From Candidatus Omnitrophota bacterium (GTDB taxonomy: Bacteria > Omnitrophota > Gorgyraeia > B26-G9), in contig JACQZH010000008.1 of NCBI GenBank assembly GCA_016213925.1, positions 1 through 53,642 of the forward strand: a stretch of DNA of 53,642 bases, in the 5' to 3' direction. Each line of letters begins with the position of its first letter. The first letter of the stretch is position 1. Below the pieces are notes generated by a model, which ran no database searches, was not told where the DNA came from, and was given only the letters and a program-made list of their open reading frames with translations. Shown piece by piece: positions 33,540 through 41,944 of the stretch. The translations under genes were made by a program, and so were the position numbers.

Positions 33540-35414
33540 TTATAATAAATCCTTTCCTTTCTCTGTAAGTTCAGCCAGTTTATGTTTAAATTCCTCGCGC
33601 CGCGACTCATATTCCAGAAACACCTTATCAAGCCTTATATAATGTTCGTCTATTTGTAATGGTAAATTCTTGATCCTGCGCGATAGTTCGGCAATAGCTC
33701 CGCTATCCGACCGGTATGAAGCAGCCACAAGCTCTTCATTTACCTTTCTTATTTCTGCTTCCAAATCACTGATTATTTTTTCAATTTCTTCTATTGCCCG
33801 TTCAAACGGATTCAGCACTCTGAATTGCTCTTGGCGCAGTTCGGCAACCAGCCGCCGGTGATTCTGGCGGCCTATTTTAGGGTTTTCGCACGTTTCGCGT
33901 TCCGGCGCTGCTTTCAGATTTCCTGCTTCATCCTCCCATCCGACTTTGCTTAAAAAATCCTGATAAGTGCCGTCAAAATACCGTACCCCTTTTTCTTCGA
34001 AAACAAGCAGTTTTTCCGCGATCCGCTCAAGAAACAATTCGTTATGCGTAACCATGACCACAGAACCTTCAAATCCCTCTATCGCCTCGCATAAAGCTTC
34101 GCTTGATTCCAGGTCAAGATGATTGGTGGGCTCATCAAGAAGCAATAGCTGGCAGGGCTGCATCAAAATTTTCCCCAGTAATACCCGGCTTTTTTCTCCT
34201 CCGGAAAGAACGGAAACCGGCTTAAGCGCCAGATCCTGGCTAAATAAAAGCGATCCGCAGATAGCGCGCGCCCTTTGCGGCAGGCCGCCGGGATCAGCGC
34301 TTAAAATTTCCGCGAGCACATGACGCTCTAAACTTAACTGCGCCGTATTACTTTGCGCGTAATACCCGAACGCCAAACGAGGGTGCGGTTTAATTGTACC
34401 GCTTAACGGATTCAGCTCTCCGGCAAGCATCCGCAGCAGCGTTGATTTTCCTTTACCGTTTTTACCGATTACGCATAAGCGCTCTTGCCTGCCGATGCGG
34501 AAAGAAACATTTTCGAATAACATCGGGCTTTTACCGCTGTAAGAAAAACTTAGATTATTTACATTCATCATTGTTGCCGCGCCAAAAGGCGCGGCATTAA
34601 ACGAAATATCAAATGTCTTTACTTCTTCGAGTTTATCTTTCTGTTCAAGCTTCGCAATGCTTTTTAACCTGGACTGCGCTAATCCCGCCTGCCGTGCCTT
34701 AGCGCGGAATTTACTGATGAACTCTTCTGTCTGCTTACGCTTACGATCCTCGCGCTTGCGGGTTTTTTCATATATATCTTCCTCCAGCGCGATTTGCTGA
34801 TAAAACTTTCCCGTTGTGCCGGACATCTTACGCATCTTTTTGCGGTGAATCCCTACTATATGCGTAACCACCGCGTCCATAAAACAGCGGTCATGCGTAA
34901 TCAAGATCAATTCTCCTCTCCATTCACGCAAAAACCGGATCAGCCAGCGGATAGCCACAACATCCAAATAGTTATTAGGCTCGTCAAGCAGCAACAAGTT
35001 TGCCTGAGAAACAAGGATTTTTGCCAAATTAATACGCACCTGAAAGCCCCCGGAAAAATCCAGAGGAGGCCTTTGCATATCAGAAACGGAAAAACCAAGC
35101 CCATGCAATACCTTTTCCGCTATCCAGGAATTGTTGCTTTCTGCCTCGGGAATTTCCTGGCAGACCTCCGCGAGCACCGTGTCTTTAGAAAAGCAGATGT
35201 TCTGCTCCAGGCAGCCGATATGGTAGTTTTTGGGAATTACTATGGTTCCGCTATCCGGTTGTATCGTTTTCTTTATCAGGCCGAACAAAGTTGTCTTGCC
35301 GTGGCCGTTGCGGCCGACCAAGCCGATTTTTTCATTCGCGCCGACAGAAAAACTGCCCTCTTGAAAAAGGTCCTGGCCTCCAAAAGATTTAGATATATTG
35401 CGTATCTCGATCAT
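33540..35414 (-). CDS. ABC-F ATPase (YheS/Uup-like)
   Basis: 624 residues from the ATG at 35414 (MIEIRNISKSFGG, the usual family start); a TTG at 35504, overlapping the preceding stop codon, would add 30 residues. Two intact ATPase domains: Walker A GRNGHGKTT and GKNGKGKST, signatures FSGGFQVR and LSGGEKSR, Walker B LLLDEPNNYLD and LLLDEPTNHLD. The linker is highly charged, and a C-terminal coiled coil (about residues 540-620) is present. Ribosome-acting translation factor by family. All motifs are intact, unlike the other ABC-F protein here. Confidence 0.93.
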   Translation of the reverse strand: MIEIRNISKSFGGQDLFQEGSFSVGANEKIGLVGRNGHGKTTLFGLIKKTIQPDSGTIVIPKNYHIGCLEQNICFSKDTVLAEVCQEIPEAESNNSWIAEKVLHGLGFSVSDMQRPPLDFSGGFQVRINLAKILVSQANLLLLDEPNNYLDVVAIRWLIRFLREWRGELILITHDRCFMDAVVTHIVGIHRKKMRKMSGTTGKFYQQIALEEDIYEKTRKREDRKRKQTEEFISKFRAKARQAGLAQSRLKSIAKLEQKDKLEEVKTFDISFNAAPFGAATMMNVNNLSFSYSGKSPMLFENVSFRIGRQERLCVIGKNGKGKSTLLRMLAGELNPLSGTIKPHPRLAFGYYAQSNTAQLSLERHVLAEILSADPGGLPQRARAICGSLLFSQDLALKPVSVLSGGEKSRVLLGKILMQPCQLLLLDEPTNHLDLESSEALCEAIEGFEGSVVMVTHNELFLERIAEKLLVFEEKGVRYFDGTYQDFLSKVGWEDEAGNLKAAPERETCENPKIGRQNHRRLVAELRQEQFRVLNPFERAIEEIEKIISDLEAEIRKVNEELVAASYRSDSGAIAELSRRIKNLPLQIDEHYIRLDKVFLEYESRREEFKHKLAELTEKGKDLL

Positions 35415-35500
35415 AATTACGTTTATTATACAACCGAAGGGAAACCGCGTAAAAGCATTTTTGAAATCTTCTGCCCCTTTATTGCCGCCGCGAAAGTTAC

Positions 35501-35737
35501 TCAATAAGTAAAAAGGTCTTTTGGCAAATAGTTTTTTCCAACCGCATTATTCAACGCGCTGCAAACCTTTAATTTCACTCGCGGGGTCAGCCGCCGGCCC
35601 TTCATCGCCCGGTTGACCATTTTATGCGTAAGCTGTTCGTCTGAATGCGCGACAAGATCATGCGGCTTAAGCCCGCTCTCTTTCATGATCTTCGAAATCG
35701 GCTGCTCACCGAGATTTTTCTCTATATCAGCACTCAT
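35501..35737 (-). CDS. conserved small HTH-like protein (78 aa)
   Basis: 78 residues: helical, with LKPHDLVAHSDEQLTHKMVNRAMKGRRLTPRV-type sequence and the end YLPKDLFTY. It looks like an XRE-type helix-turn-helix in length and order (DLV...QLTHKMVNRAMKG), a conserved hypothetical family seen in deltaproteobacteria and relatives. GGAG lies 12 nt upstream. It ends in overlap with a possible TTG start of the ABC-F gene, so the two may be cotranscribed. Confidence 0.75.
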   Translation of the reverse strand: MSADIEKNLGEQPISKIMKESGLKPHDLVAHSDEQLTHKMVNRAMKGRRLTPRVKLKVCSALNNAVGKNYLPKDLFTY

Positions 35738-35804
35738 GTTTTAATTCTACTCCAAACAAAAACCATTCGCAACATCTAAGCAGTCTCGCAGAGGAAAATA
35801 TCCG

Positions 35805-37100
35805 CTATTGCGCCGTTTCCTGGCAGGCCATTATAAATTTTTCCCTGAATTTATAAACATCTTGATCAAATATAATATCACTTAAACGCACCGGCCTTTT
35901 TAACACTATCCCCTTTAGGCTGCTGCATCTGCTAAGCGCTACATATACCTGTCCATGAGCAAAAGCTCCCCAGCCAAGATCAATAACCACATTATCAAAT
36001 GTCTTGCCCTGGCTCTTATGAATAGTTATTGCCCAAGCAAGCCTTAAAGGAAATTGCTGAAAAGTCCCTACAACCTCTTCAATAATCGCGTTGTTTTTAG
36101 CGTCATATTTATATACTATCCTGCTCCATTCCTGTTTAAACAATTCGTATATATTTGCACCTATTGCTATCTTTATGCTATTGCTCCCCAGCTCTTCCAC
36201 CAAAGCGATTGTTCCGTTTACCCATCTTTTTTCCGGGTCATTTCTTATAAGCATTACCTGCGCGCCCGCTTTAAGTTTTAGGTCAAATTCCGTGGGAAAA
36301 AATGACTCTTCAAATTCATCAGAAACTTCTGCCTGATAACTATATTCCAAGCCGTCGAGCATTTCAAGATGTTTCTCATTCATCCTGGCGGCTAATTCAT
36401 TAGTCGTCGTAAGCGTTATCGCGTCATCACACATTACTTTATCAGTCAGCCTGCTGTTTAAAATATCCAGGTCTTGGCTCAGCAATTTTTTATTCCTGAT
36501 CTTTTCCAGAAGCCCGATAAAATCCTTATCGCTCTGCCTATATATTCTAGTAAGCTCTATGCAATTTAATTTAATGTTCCGAAACACATCCGCGCTGAAA
36601 AAATACGCGCTGCCGTAATGCTCCTTAAAAAAATCCTGCAGCTGCTCTCCCCTGATAACCGGCGGCAGCTGAAAAAGATCTCCAAACATAACGACCTGCG
36701 CTCCTCCAAACGGAATATCAAATCCTCTATTGATGCGCATTGCCTGATCTATCCCGTCCATAAGATCCGCCCTTACCATTGAAACCTCATCAATAATGAT
36801 CAATTCTATTCTTTTAAACAGTTTTGCCCCGCGCAGCCTATGCGGAGTTTCTTTTTGAATGATCTTTGGAGGGAATTTAAAAAATGAATGTATGGTCTGC
36901 CCCTGCACATTAATCGCGGAAACTCCGGTCGGCGCCAACACCACGGCATTTTTTTTGGTTTTCTGCTTAAGGATCTTAAGTAAGGTAGACTTGCCTGTTC
37001 CCGCTCTGCCTGTTATAAAAATACAATCATTTGTGTTTTCCACAAGATCAAAAGCTTTTTGGAACTCGCTGTTAAAATCTATGTCCTTAGTAAAATCCAT
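35805..37100 (-). CDS. PIF1-type ATP-dependent DNA helicase
   Basis: 431-residue SF1B helicase: Walker A GRAGTGKST (about 31-39), LAPTGVSAINVQG, Walker B IIIDEVSMV, motif III GDLFQLPPV, C-terminal WAITIHKSQGKTFDNVV and YVALSRC. It unwinds 5'-to-3' and may act on replication forks or G-quadruplexes. Short relative to eukaryotic PIF1 but normal for bacterial members. Starts 25 nt after the methyltransferase gene, likely cotranscribed. Confidence 0.93.
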   Translation of the reverse strand: MDFTKDIDFNSEFQKAFDLVENTNDCIFITGRAGTGKSTLLKILKQKTKKNAVVLAPTGVSAINVQGQTIHSFFKFPPKIIQKETPHRLRGAKLFKRIELIIIDEVSMVRADLMDGIDQAMRINRGFDIPFGGAQVVMFGDLFQLPPVIRGEQLQDFFKEHYGSAYFFSADVFRNIKLNCIELTRIYRQSDKDFIGLLEKIRNKKLLSQDLDILNSRLTDKVMCDDAITLTTTNELAARMNEKHLEMLDGLEYSYQAEVSDEFEESFFPTEFDLKLKAGAQVMLIRNDPEKRWVNGTIALVEELGSNSIKIAIGANIYELFKQEWSRIVYKYDAKNNAIIEEVVGTFQQFPLRLAWAITIHKSQGKTFDNVVIDLGWGAFAHGQVYVALSRCSSLKGIVLKRPVRLSDIIFDQDVYKFREKFIMACQETAQ

Positions 37101-37125
37101 GCCTTTAAAACACTCTCCGTATTAC

Positions 37126-38142
37126 TTATACTTTTATCTGCCAACAATGATGGATATTGCGGTTTCTGTAATCTTCCGGAATAGTTTTTGGAGTCAGCGT
37201 AATGATCTCTTTAACCTTAAGCTCTTCGAACCTCGGCTCAAACCTCTGATGATTGGTGGAAAAAAAAATATCCGAACCAGGCCGCATAATTTTTAAGGCC
37301 TTATTTATTAAATCAGGATGGTCCCGGTTGATATCAAAATCCACTCTTGCCGCCTGCTCCTTATAAAAAGACGGAGGGTCTACAAAAGCCAGGTCAAACC
37401 TCTGCTCATCTTTATACGCTTGCGTTAAATATTTCATTACATCCGACTGCGCAAGTTTATGCCGTTCGCTCCAGAGCCCGTTAAGCTCAAGGTTATCCTT
37501 AACCCAGTTAATATATTCTTTAGAACGTTCCACGGTAACCGTGGAGCGGGCATTGCCAAGAGCTGCCGCGCAGGTAAATGCTCCGGTATAGGCAAACAAA
37601 TTCAAAAAATCCTTACCTTCCGACATCTTACGGATAATATTGCGCGTCTGGCGGTGGTCGGAAAATAATCCGGTATCCAGAAAATCCGTAAGATTAACCA
37701 AAAATTTCAAATCGCCTTCTCTTACCTCTATCCGCTTGCCCTGGTTTGCAAGCCGGCTATAGCGTTCTCCTTCCGCTGCTTTGGTATGCCTTTTTTTTGT
37801 ATGCACATTTTCCTTTGGGACATTCAGCGCAGCAGCAACAGCCTGCGCCATTTGCGGAAGATATTCCGGGAATGTCTGCAAGCGTTCATATTCAGCTACT
37901 ACCAGATGCCCGGCATACCAATCCACCACAATACGGATTTCCTTACTGTCCCAGTCATAAAGCCTAAAACATTCTATTCGGGCATTGCGAAAGCGCTTTG
38001 CCAGATGCCGGTATTTATTTTTCACAGAGTTTGCCAGCATCTCACTATGATGTAAAGCCTTTTCCGGAGTAACCACGCCTTTTAGCATCGGCTTTCTTTC
38101 CAACTTTTCAAAACGCCTGTTTTTTTTAAAAATTTTATCCAT
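37126..38142 (-). CDS. RlmK/RlmI-like rRNA methyltransferase
   Basis: 338 residues of the class I SAM family that methylates 23S rRNA. Motif I LNLFAYTGAFTCAAA (about 188-202), acidic TVERS, motif IV FVDPPSF and the IINRD-type DINRDHPDLI stretch. The N-terminal part resembles the RlmK half of RlmKL rather than the PUA-containing RlmI. It likely makes m7G2069 or a related mark. No strong ribosome site. Upstream lies the heptamer-repeat hairpin spacer. Confidence 0.88.
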   Translation of the reverse strand: MDKIFKKNRRFEKLERKPMLKGVVTPEKALHHSEMLANSVKNKYRHLAKRFRNARIECFRLYDWDSKEIRIVVDWYAGHLVVAEYERLQTFPEYLPQMAQAVAAALNVPKENVHTKKRHTKAAEGERYSRLANQGKRIEVREGDLKFLVNLTDFLDTGLFSDHRQTRNIIRKMSEGKDFLNLFAYTGAFTCAAALGNARSTVTVERSKEYINWVKDNLELNGLWSERHKLAQSDVMKYLTQAYKDEQRFDLAFVDPPSFYKEQAARVDFDINRDHPDLINKALKIMRPGSDIFFSTNHQRFEPRFEELKVKEIITLTPKTIPEDYRNRNIHHCWQIKV

Positions 38143-38175
38143 TGCTTTTTATCCATTATCAGCTTAAATTTATCA

Positions 38176-38292
38176 AACTCTAAATCCTAAATTCTAAATC
38201 CTGAACAAACACCAAAATTATAAACTCAAAAATCTCTTTTTTTACTTTTAAGTTTTATGTTTTTAGCTTGTTTAGAGTTTCGGGTTTAGGAT
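38176..38292. repeat. heptamer repeats in inverted arrangement
   Basis: Left arm: AACTCTA, AATCCTA, AATTCTA, AATCCTG (38176-38203), an exact 7-nt period. Right arm at 38270-38292 is the reverse-complement pattern (GTTTAGA, GTTTCGG, GTTTAGG). The arms can pair as a long AT-rich hairpin. The right arm overlaps the end of mazG (stop at 38286-38288). Confidence 0.6.
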
Positions 38293-38675
38293 TTTATTTT
38301 TTTCTCCTTTGCCTTGATCTTATTCCAGTTGCGGATGATCTGAGCGCTGGATTTTACTTTTGTTTTACCAAAAACATGCGGATGCCGGCGTTTTAATTTT
38401 TTTATTAATACATCAATAACATCTTCAATATCGAATTTATTTTTCTTAGAAGCGATCTGGGCATGAAACATCACATGCAGCAGCACATCTCCTAATTCCT
38501 CCTTCACATGCTCTGAATTTTTGCTTTTTATCGCCTGAATTAATTCCCAGGTTTCTTCTCTTAAGCCCCCAAGCAAAGACTGATGCGTCTGTTTTTTATC
38601 CCAGAGACAGCCTTTTGGCCCGTGCAAAGTTTTAAATACTTTTTTTAATTCAATAAACTTTGTTTTTTTTATCAT
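38286..38675 (-). CDS. mazG: MazG nucleotide pyrophosphohydrolase (single domain)
   Basis: 129 residues, one MazG domain: LHGPKGCLWDKKQTHQSL, REETWELIQAI and EELGDVLLHVMFHA carry the EExxE...ExxD acidic residues that bind Mg2+. It hydrolyses NTPs or dNTPs to monophosphates (house-cleaning or stress signalling). It is the single-domain form, unlike the double-domain E. coli enzyme. Its end runs into the heptamer repeat. Confidence 0.93.
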   Translation of the reverse strand: MIKKTKFIELKKVFKTLHGPKGCLWDKKQTHQSLLGGLREETWELIQAIKSKNSEHVKEELGDVLLHVMFHAQIASKKNKFDIEDVIDVLIKKLKRRHPHVFGKTKVKSSAQIIRNWNKIKAKEKKIKS

Positions 38676-38746
38676 CTAACTAACCCCGGCCTTTACAGCC
38701 TTCATACTCTCATAGCTATTCATTAGCAAACTTTGCTTTTTTTTGC

Positions 38747-39706
38747 TTAAATTAAAACTTTTTGTAAAATATTAAAAACATAACCGGTAAAAATTATTGC
38801 CAGCGTAGTAACTCCAAAGAAAATTAAAATAAGTTTTAATTTAATTGCCCGTCTTAACATAATCGCTTCCGGCAAGCTCAAAGCCGCTATCGCCATCATA
38901 AAAGCCAATGCTGTTCCTAAAGGAATACCCTTTTGAAATAAAACAACGGCAATAGGCACAATCGCGGCACAGCTTCCATACATAGGAACCCCTAAGATTA
39001 CCGCCAGAGGAACTGCGAAAACACCAGTTTTACCGACAATCGAATGTATTGCCTCCTGGGGAACATAGTTATGAATTAGCGCTCCTATGCCAACGCCAAC
39101 CAACACCCATATCCAAATCTTTTTAACAATTGAACAAGCCTCATAAAACCCGAATTTCAGCCGGCCGCTAAACCGCCCGTAATCCTGCTCTTCTATTACC
39201 CCGTTTTGGTTACTGACAATATCCTTAACCAGATACTTTTCTAAATTCATTTGGCCTAATATAACCCCTGATACAACTCCGCTCGCCAAACCGCTGAACA
39301 CATAAAGAACTGTTATTTTCCAGCCGAAAAATCCTAACATAAGCACTACTAAATATTCATTTATAAGCGGTGAGGTAATCAAGAAAGAAAAAGTTACCCC
39401 AAGCGGAATTCCAGCTTCCAAAAAACTTAAGAAGATTGGAATGGATGAGCATGAGCAAAAAGGCGTAACCGCGCCGAAAATAGACGCAAAAAAATTGCCC
39501 GTTATTCCTCTTTTCCCCATCCATTTTTTTATTTTATTTTGCGGTAAAAAAGTCCTTAGTACCCCTATAGCAAAGATCATCGCGTATAAAAGCAGCAGTA
39601 TCTTAAGGCAATCATACACAAAAAAATTAAGTGCCGCCCCTAAATGCGATTCCGGGCTCAATCCAAGGATATCATAGACAAACCAATCGGAAAATCTTAA
39701 CAGCAT
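38747..39706 (-). CDS. permease (PF03773 / ArsP-like) metal or metalloid efflux
   Basis: 319 residues, about eight hydrophobic helices, with [17 protein letters not shown] and [19 protein letters not shown], the two conserved Cys motifs of the permease family that includes ArsP (organoarsenical efflux) and SO_0444-type Cu/Zn efflux. Inner-membrane. Its ATG overlaps the end of a Cys-rich small gene by 10 nt, implying coupled translation. Substrate is inferred only as thiophilic metal or metalloid. Confidence 0.88.
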   Translation of the reverse strand: MLLRFSDWFVYDILGLSPESHLGAALNFFVYDCLKILLLLYAMIFAIGVLRTFLPQNKIKKWMGKRGITGNFFASIFGAVTPFCSCSSIPIFLSFLEAGIPLGVTFSFLITSPLINEYLVVLMLGFFGWKITVLYVFSGLASGVVSGVILGQMNLEKYLVKDIVSNQNGVIEEQDYGRFSGRLKFGFYEACSIVKKIWIWVLVGVGIGALIHNYVPQEAIHSIVGKTGVFAVPLAVILGVPMYGSCAAIVPIAVVLFQKGIPLGTALAFMMAIAALSLPEAIMLRRAIKLKLILIFFGVTTLAIIFTGYVFNILQKVLI

Positions 39707-39849
39707 GGCTTGCCTTTGTTTTTATCGGAATTGCCGCAGCAGCCGGCGCCTTTTGCCTTTTCTTCTAATTTTTTATCCAGTTTATCCATTATCTTTGCGA
39801 AAAAACCCTTTTTCTTATCCGCTTTCTTCCCATTTTTTTCATTATCCAT
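39697..39849 (-). CDS. small Lys/Cys-rich peptide coupled to the permease (50 aa)
   Basis: 50 residues from the ATG at 39849, with AAAGGAG upstream. Very Lys-rich amphipathic body ([19 protein letters not shown]), then [16 protein letters not shown] at the end: two CC pairs likely to bind a soft metal. It overlaps the permease start by 10 nt, so it may hand metal to it or sense metal. The CCGN...KPCC tail is recurrent next to such permeases in my experience, but no function is established. Confidence 0.7.
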   Translation of the reverse strand: MDNEKNGKKADKKKGFFAKIMDKLDKKLEEKAKGAGCCGNSDKNKGKPCC

Positions 39850-39998
39850 TTTATTTCTCCTTTCTAATTTACAATTTTTACGCAATCCGATATATTGTCT
39901 GTATTCTTGAAATAATTTCTATCAATTCTTCGCTTGTATTACCTATTTGTATTATTATCACTTTTATCGCATCAATGAATATTGTTATGTGAATTTAA

Positions 39999-40754
39999 CT
40001 ATTTAATTCTAATAAAAATCTCATTACTTTTCTTACCAAGCACCTCTACTGAAAGCGGAATTTTTGACCCTTTAAACAAAGTATTAGGCAAACGAACTTC
40101 AATATGCTGTTCAAGCTCAATTATGTCCATGGCTTTACCAACTTTCATGCCGGTTTCTAACTCTTTTATAAAAACAGGAGTTCCACACCAAGTGTTTTTA
40201 ACAAGATGCCCATATATTATGTCATACCCATACCCTATATGTATTTTATTTATTTCATCCTGTCCTGGTAAAAAATTCTCTCCCTTTATTATTATCTTTT
40301 CTCCGGGCGAAGCCTCAATTGCTTGATCTTTAAAAAGTTTGGGAGCAGACGGCAGGCACACATCATAATAAAGCGGCTCGCTTTCAGTGCTTATAACGCC
40401 TCCCGCAGCTGCTTGTGCCGTAATTTTAACCTGGCCGCCATTTAAGCTTACAGGTAAAATTAATTCGAGATTTCTAATGTTATATTTAGCATCATAATTT
40501 TTTTTGACTGTTTTCCCGTCTTGCTCAAAATTAATAGTCAATTCTGTCTGATCATCATATGCGATATTTACATTAATCCTCGAAATGCCTATTGTAAGTT
40601 TATCTTCGACAAGTTGATACGAAACTTTCGGATTAGATAAAACAGGAGCAGCTATCGCTCTTTTTAAATCATCTTCGGCAAAAACACCAGGTAAGATAAA
40701 ACTAAAGATTAGAATCATTTCTAGCAGAGCTTGAACAAAAATTTTTCTTCTCAT
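39999..40754 (-). CDS. exported protein with IPT/TIG-like domain
   Basis: 251 residues: signal peptide (LLEMILIFSFILPGVFA), a beta-rich middle (residues about 30-130), and a C-terminal IPT/TIG-like fold with IKGENFLPGQDEINKI and VLGKKSNEIFIRI. Such Ig-like domains appear in surface-binding proteins. GAAGG precedes the ATG. Nothing suggests enzymatic activity. Probably a periplasmic or surface protein; no operon partner is obvious, though the permease gene follows after about 300 nt. Confidence 0.72.
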   Translation of the reverse strand: MRRKIFVQALLEMILIFSFILPGVFAEDDLKRAIAAPVLSNPKVSYQLVEDKLTIGISRINVNIAYDDQTELTINFEQDGKTVKKNYDAKYNIRNLELILPVSLNGGQVKITAQAAAGGVISTESEPLYYDVCLPSAPKLFKDQAIEASPGEKIIIKGENFLPGQDEINKIHIGYGYDIIYGHLVKNTWCGTPVFIKELETGMKVGKAMDIIELEQHIEVRLPNTLFKGSKIPLSVEVLGKKSNEIFIRIK

Positions 40755-40940
40755 AAAAACCTTCTTTCTTTTTGCAGTTTAAACAAACTTTTGCAATATA
40801 TTATACCACAAAAGTTTAAAAAGGTTGGCTCCTGCTTTTTCCTTACTGCAGTTTTCTTTCTGTTCTCTTGCAGCTACTAAGCAGTTTACATCTGCATCGA
40901 AGATACTTTTGATAAGATCACAGAAGGAATACTATTTTTT

Positions 40941-40960
40941 ATCTTTGGCCTGTAGCTTAT
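40941..40960. repeat. heptamer repeat copy
   Basis: ATCTTT then GGCCTGT, AGCTTAT in 7-nt steps, inside the 237-nt spacer (40755-40991). The preceding TTTTGATAAG (about 40910) and TTTTTTATCTTT recur in the same order before the copy at 43761-43802, so the repeated unit is longer than the heptamers. Confidence 0.45.
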
Positions 40961-40991
40961 TGTCAAGGTTGGCCCATCTTGCAGTTATTTC

Positions 40992-41780
40992 TTATATTGA
41001 TTGGGCTATTCCCTGCGTAGTATTCATTTGCGCGCTTAACATCGCAGTGTTGTTATAAGAAACGCAGATATCCGCGGAGATATTCTTTTTTTCAAGGATA
41101 TCCGGCTCACGCACAAAAAAGGTAAAATCCGTTTCCACAATTGCCACCTTCTTAAACCCCAAGCCGCGGTATGAAGCTTCCCATCTCTGTTGGCCTTGCG
41201 GATGTTTCCCTTGGTATTCGACAAAAGCATGAAGATAGTTATTTTCTCCCAGCTCTTTTATCGTTAACTCTAACAAATAAGTCCCCAGGCCATATCCCTT
41301 AAAATCCGCGTCGGTTTCCGTAATCGCCCGGTGCCAAACAGGCAAAGCCGGCCTTTGCAAGCCAGTGTTATTGAAATAAAACTTAAGGTCGCTCTCTTCT
41401 AACCGGTATAAAAAAGAGATGGCAACGATCCCCGCTGCCTGCCCTTTGCCTGCCGTAACATAATAAAGCAGCGTATTGTTTCGCCTGATTTTCTCTTCGA
41501 GATTTGGATGGACAACAAGCTTGCGTTTTTTTGCCGCATACCATTGATTAAGCACGGCAAAGATATCTTCCGCGGAAGCTGCCATATTGGCAGTCATCTC
41601 AATGCCTTGCGTTTCCTGCGGCCAATCTTCTCCTTGCAGGCGAAAGGCCTTCTGTATTTGCCCATCTTCAATCGCTAAAGACGGAGAAAGCGCGGACATT
41701 GCCGGCGCAAAGAAAAAAAACTGCGAATTTTTCCTGGCAGCTTCTTCCCTGATACCCGGCGCCAAGTAAAACAACAACAA
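40992..41780 (-). CDS. GNAT acetyltransferase-like protein with frameshifted signal peptide
   Basis: 262 residues from a TTG at 41780. A GNAT domain lies about residues 100-240, with the acetyl-CoA loop seen in KGYGLGTYLLELTI. Before it is a hydrophobic N-terminus, LLLFYLAPGIREEAARK. An ATG at 41806 with GGGAG nearby starts MKKSCF and stops after six codons; one more A in its A7 run would join MKKKLFLVILLLFYLAPG, a perfect signal peptide. So the real start is probably 41806, with an indel or slippage at the A run. Exported GNAT is odd; some Omnitrophota proteins share this LAPGxREEA style. Confidence 0.7.
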   Translation of the reverse strand: MLLFYLAPGIREEAARKNSQFFFFAPAMSALSPSLAIEDGQIQKAFRLQGEDWPQETQGIEMTANMAASAEDIFAVLNQWYAAKKRKLVVHPNLEEKIRRNNTLLYYVTAGKGQAAGIVAISFLYRLEESDLKFYFNNTGLQRPALPVWHRAITETDADFKGYGLGTYLLELTIKELGENNYLHAFVEYQGKHPQGQQRWEASYRGLGFKKVAIVETDFTFFVREPDILEKKNISADICVSYNNTAMLSAQMNTTQGIAQSI

Positions 41781-41944
41781 TATTACTAAAAACAGCTTTT
41801 TTTCATCAAAACTCCCTTATAAATTAATCTAAAAGTATACCATGTCGGATTATTACGCGCAAGGAAGAGGCCGTAAAAAAACAATCCAGACAGCTTTGGC
41901 CATGGGGGTTTACCCCGCGAAGCTTTTCTGATAAAATTATAGCT

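Noticed and set aside
35414-35504. TTG at 35504 as start of the second ABC-F protein
   Set aside because: It gives a 30-residue leader unlike the family; the ATG at 35414 begins exactly with the usual MIEIRNISKSF. The overlap with the preceding stop keeps the alternative alive.
34794-35507. A 237-codon plus-strand frame opposite the second ABC-F gene
   Set aside because: It is antisense to a gene with all motifs intact, has no ribosome site and no recognisable protein features; such frames arise from codon bias.
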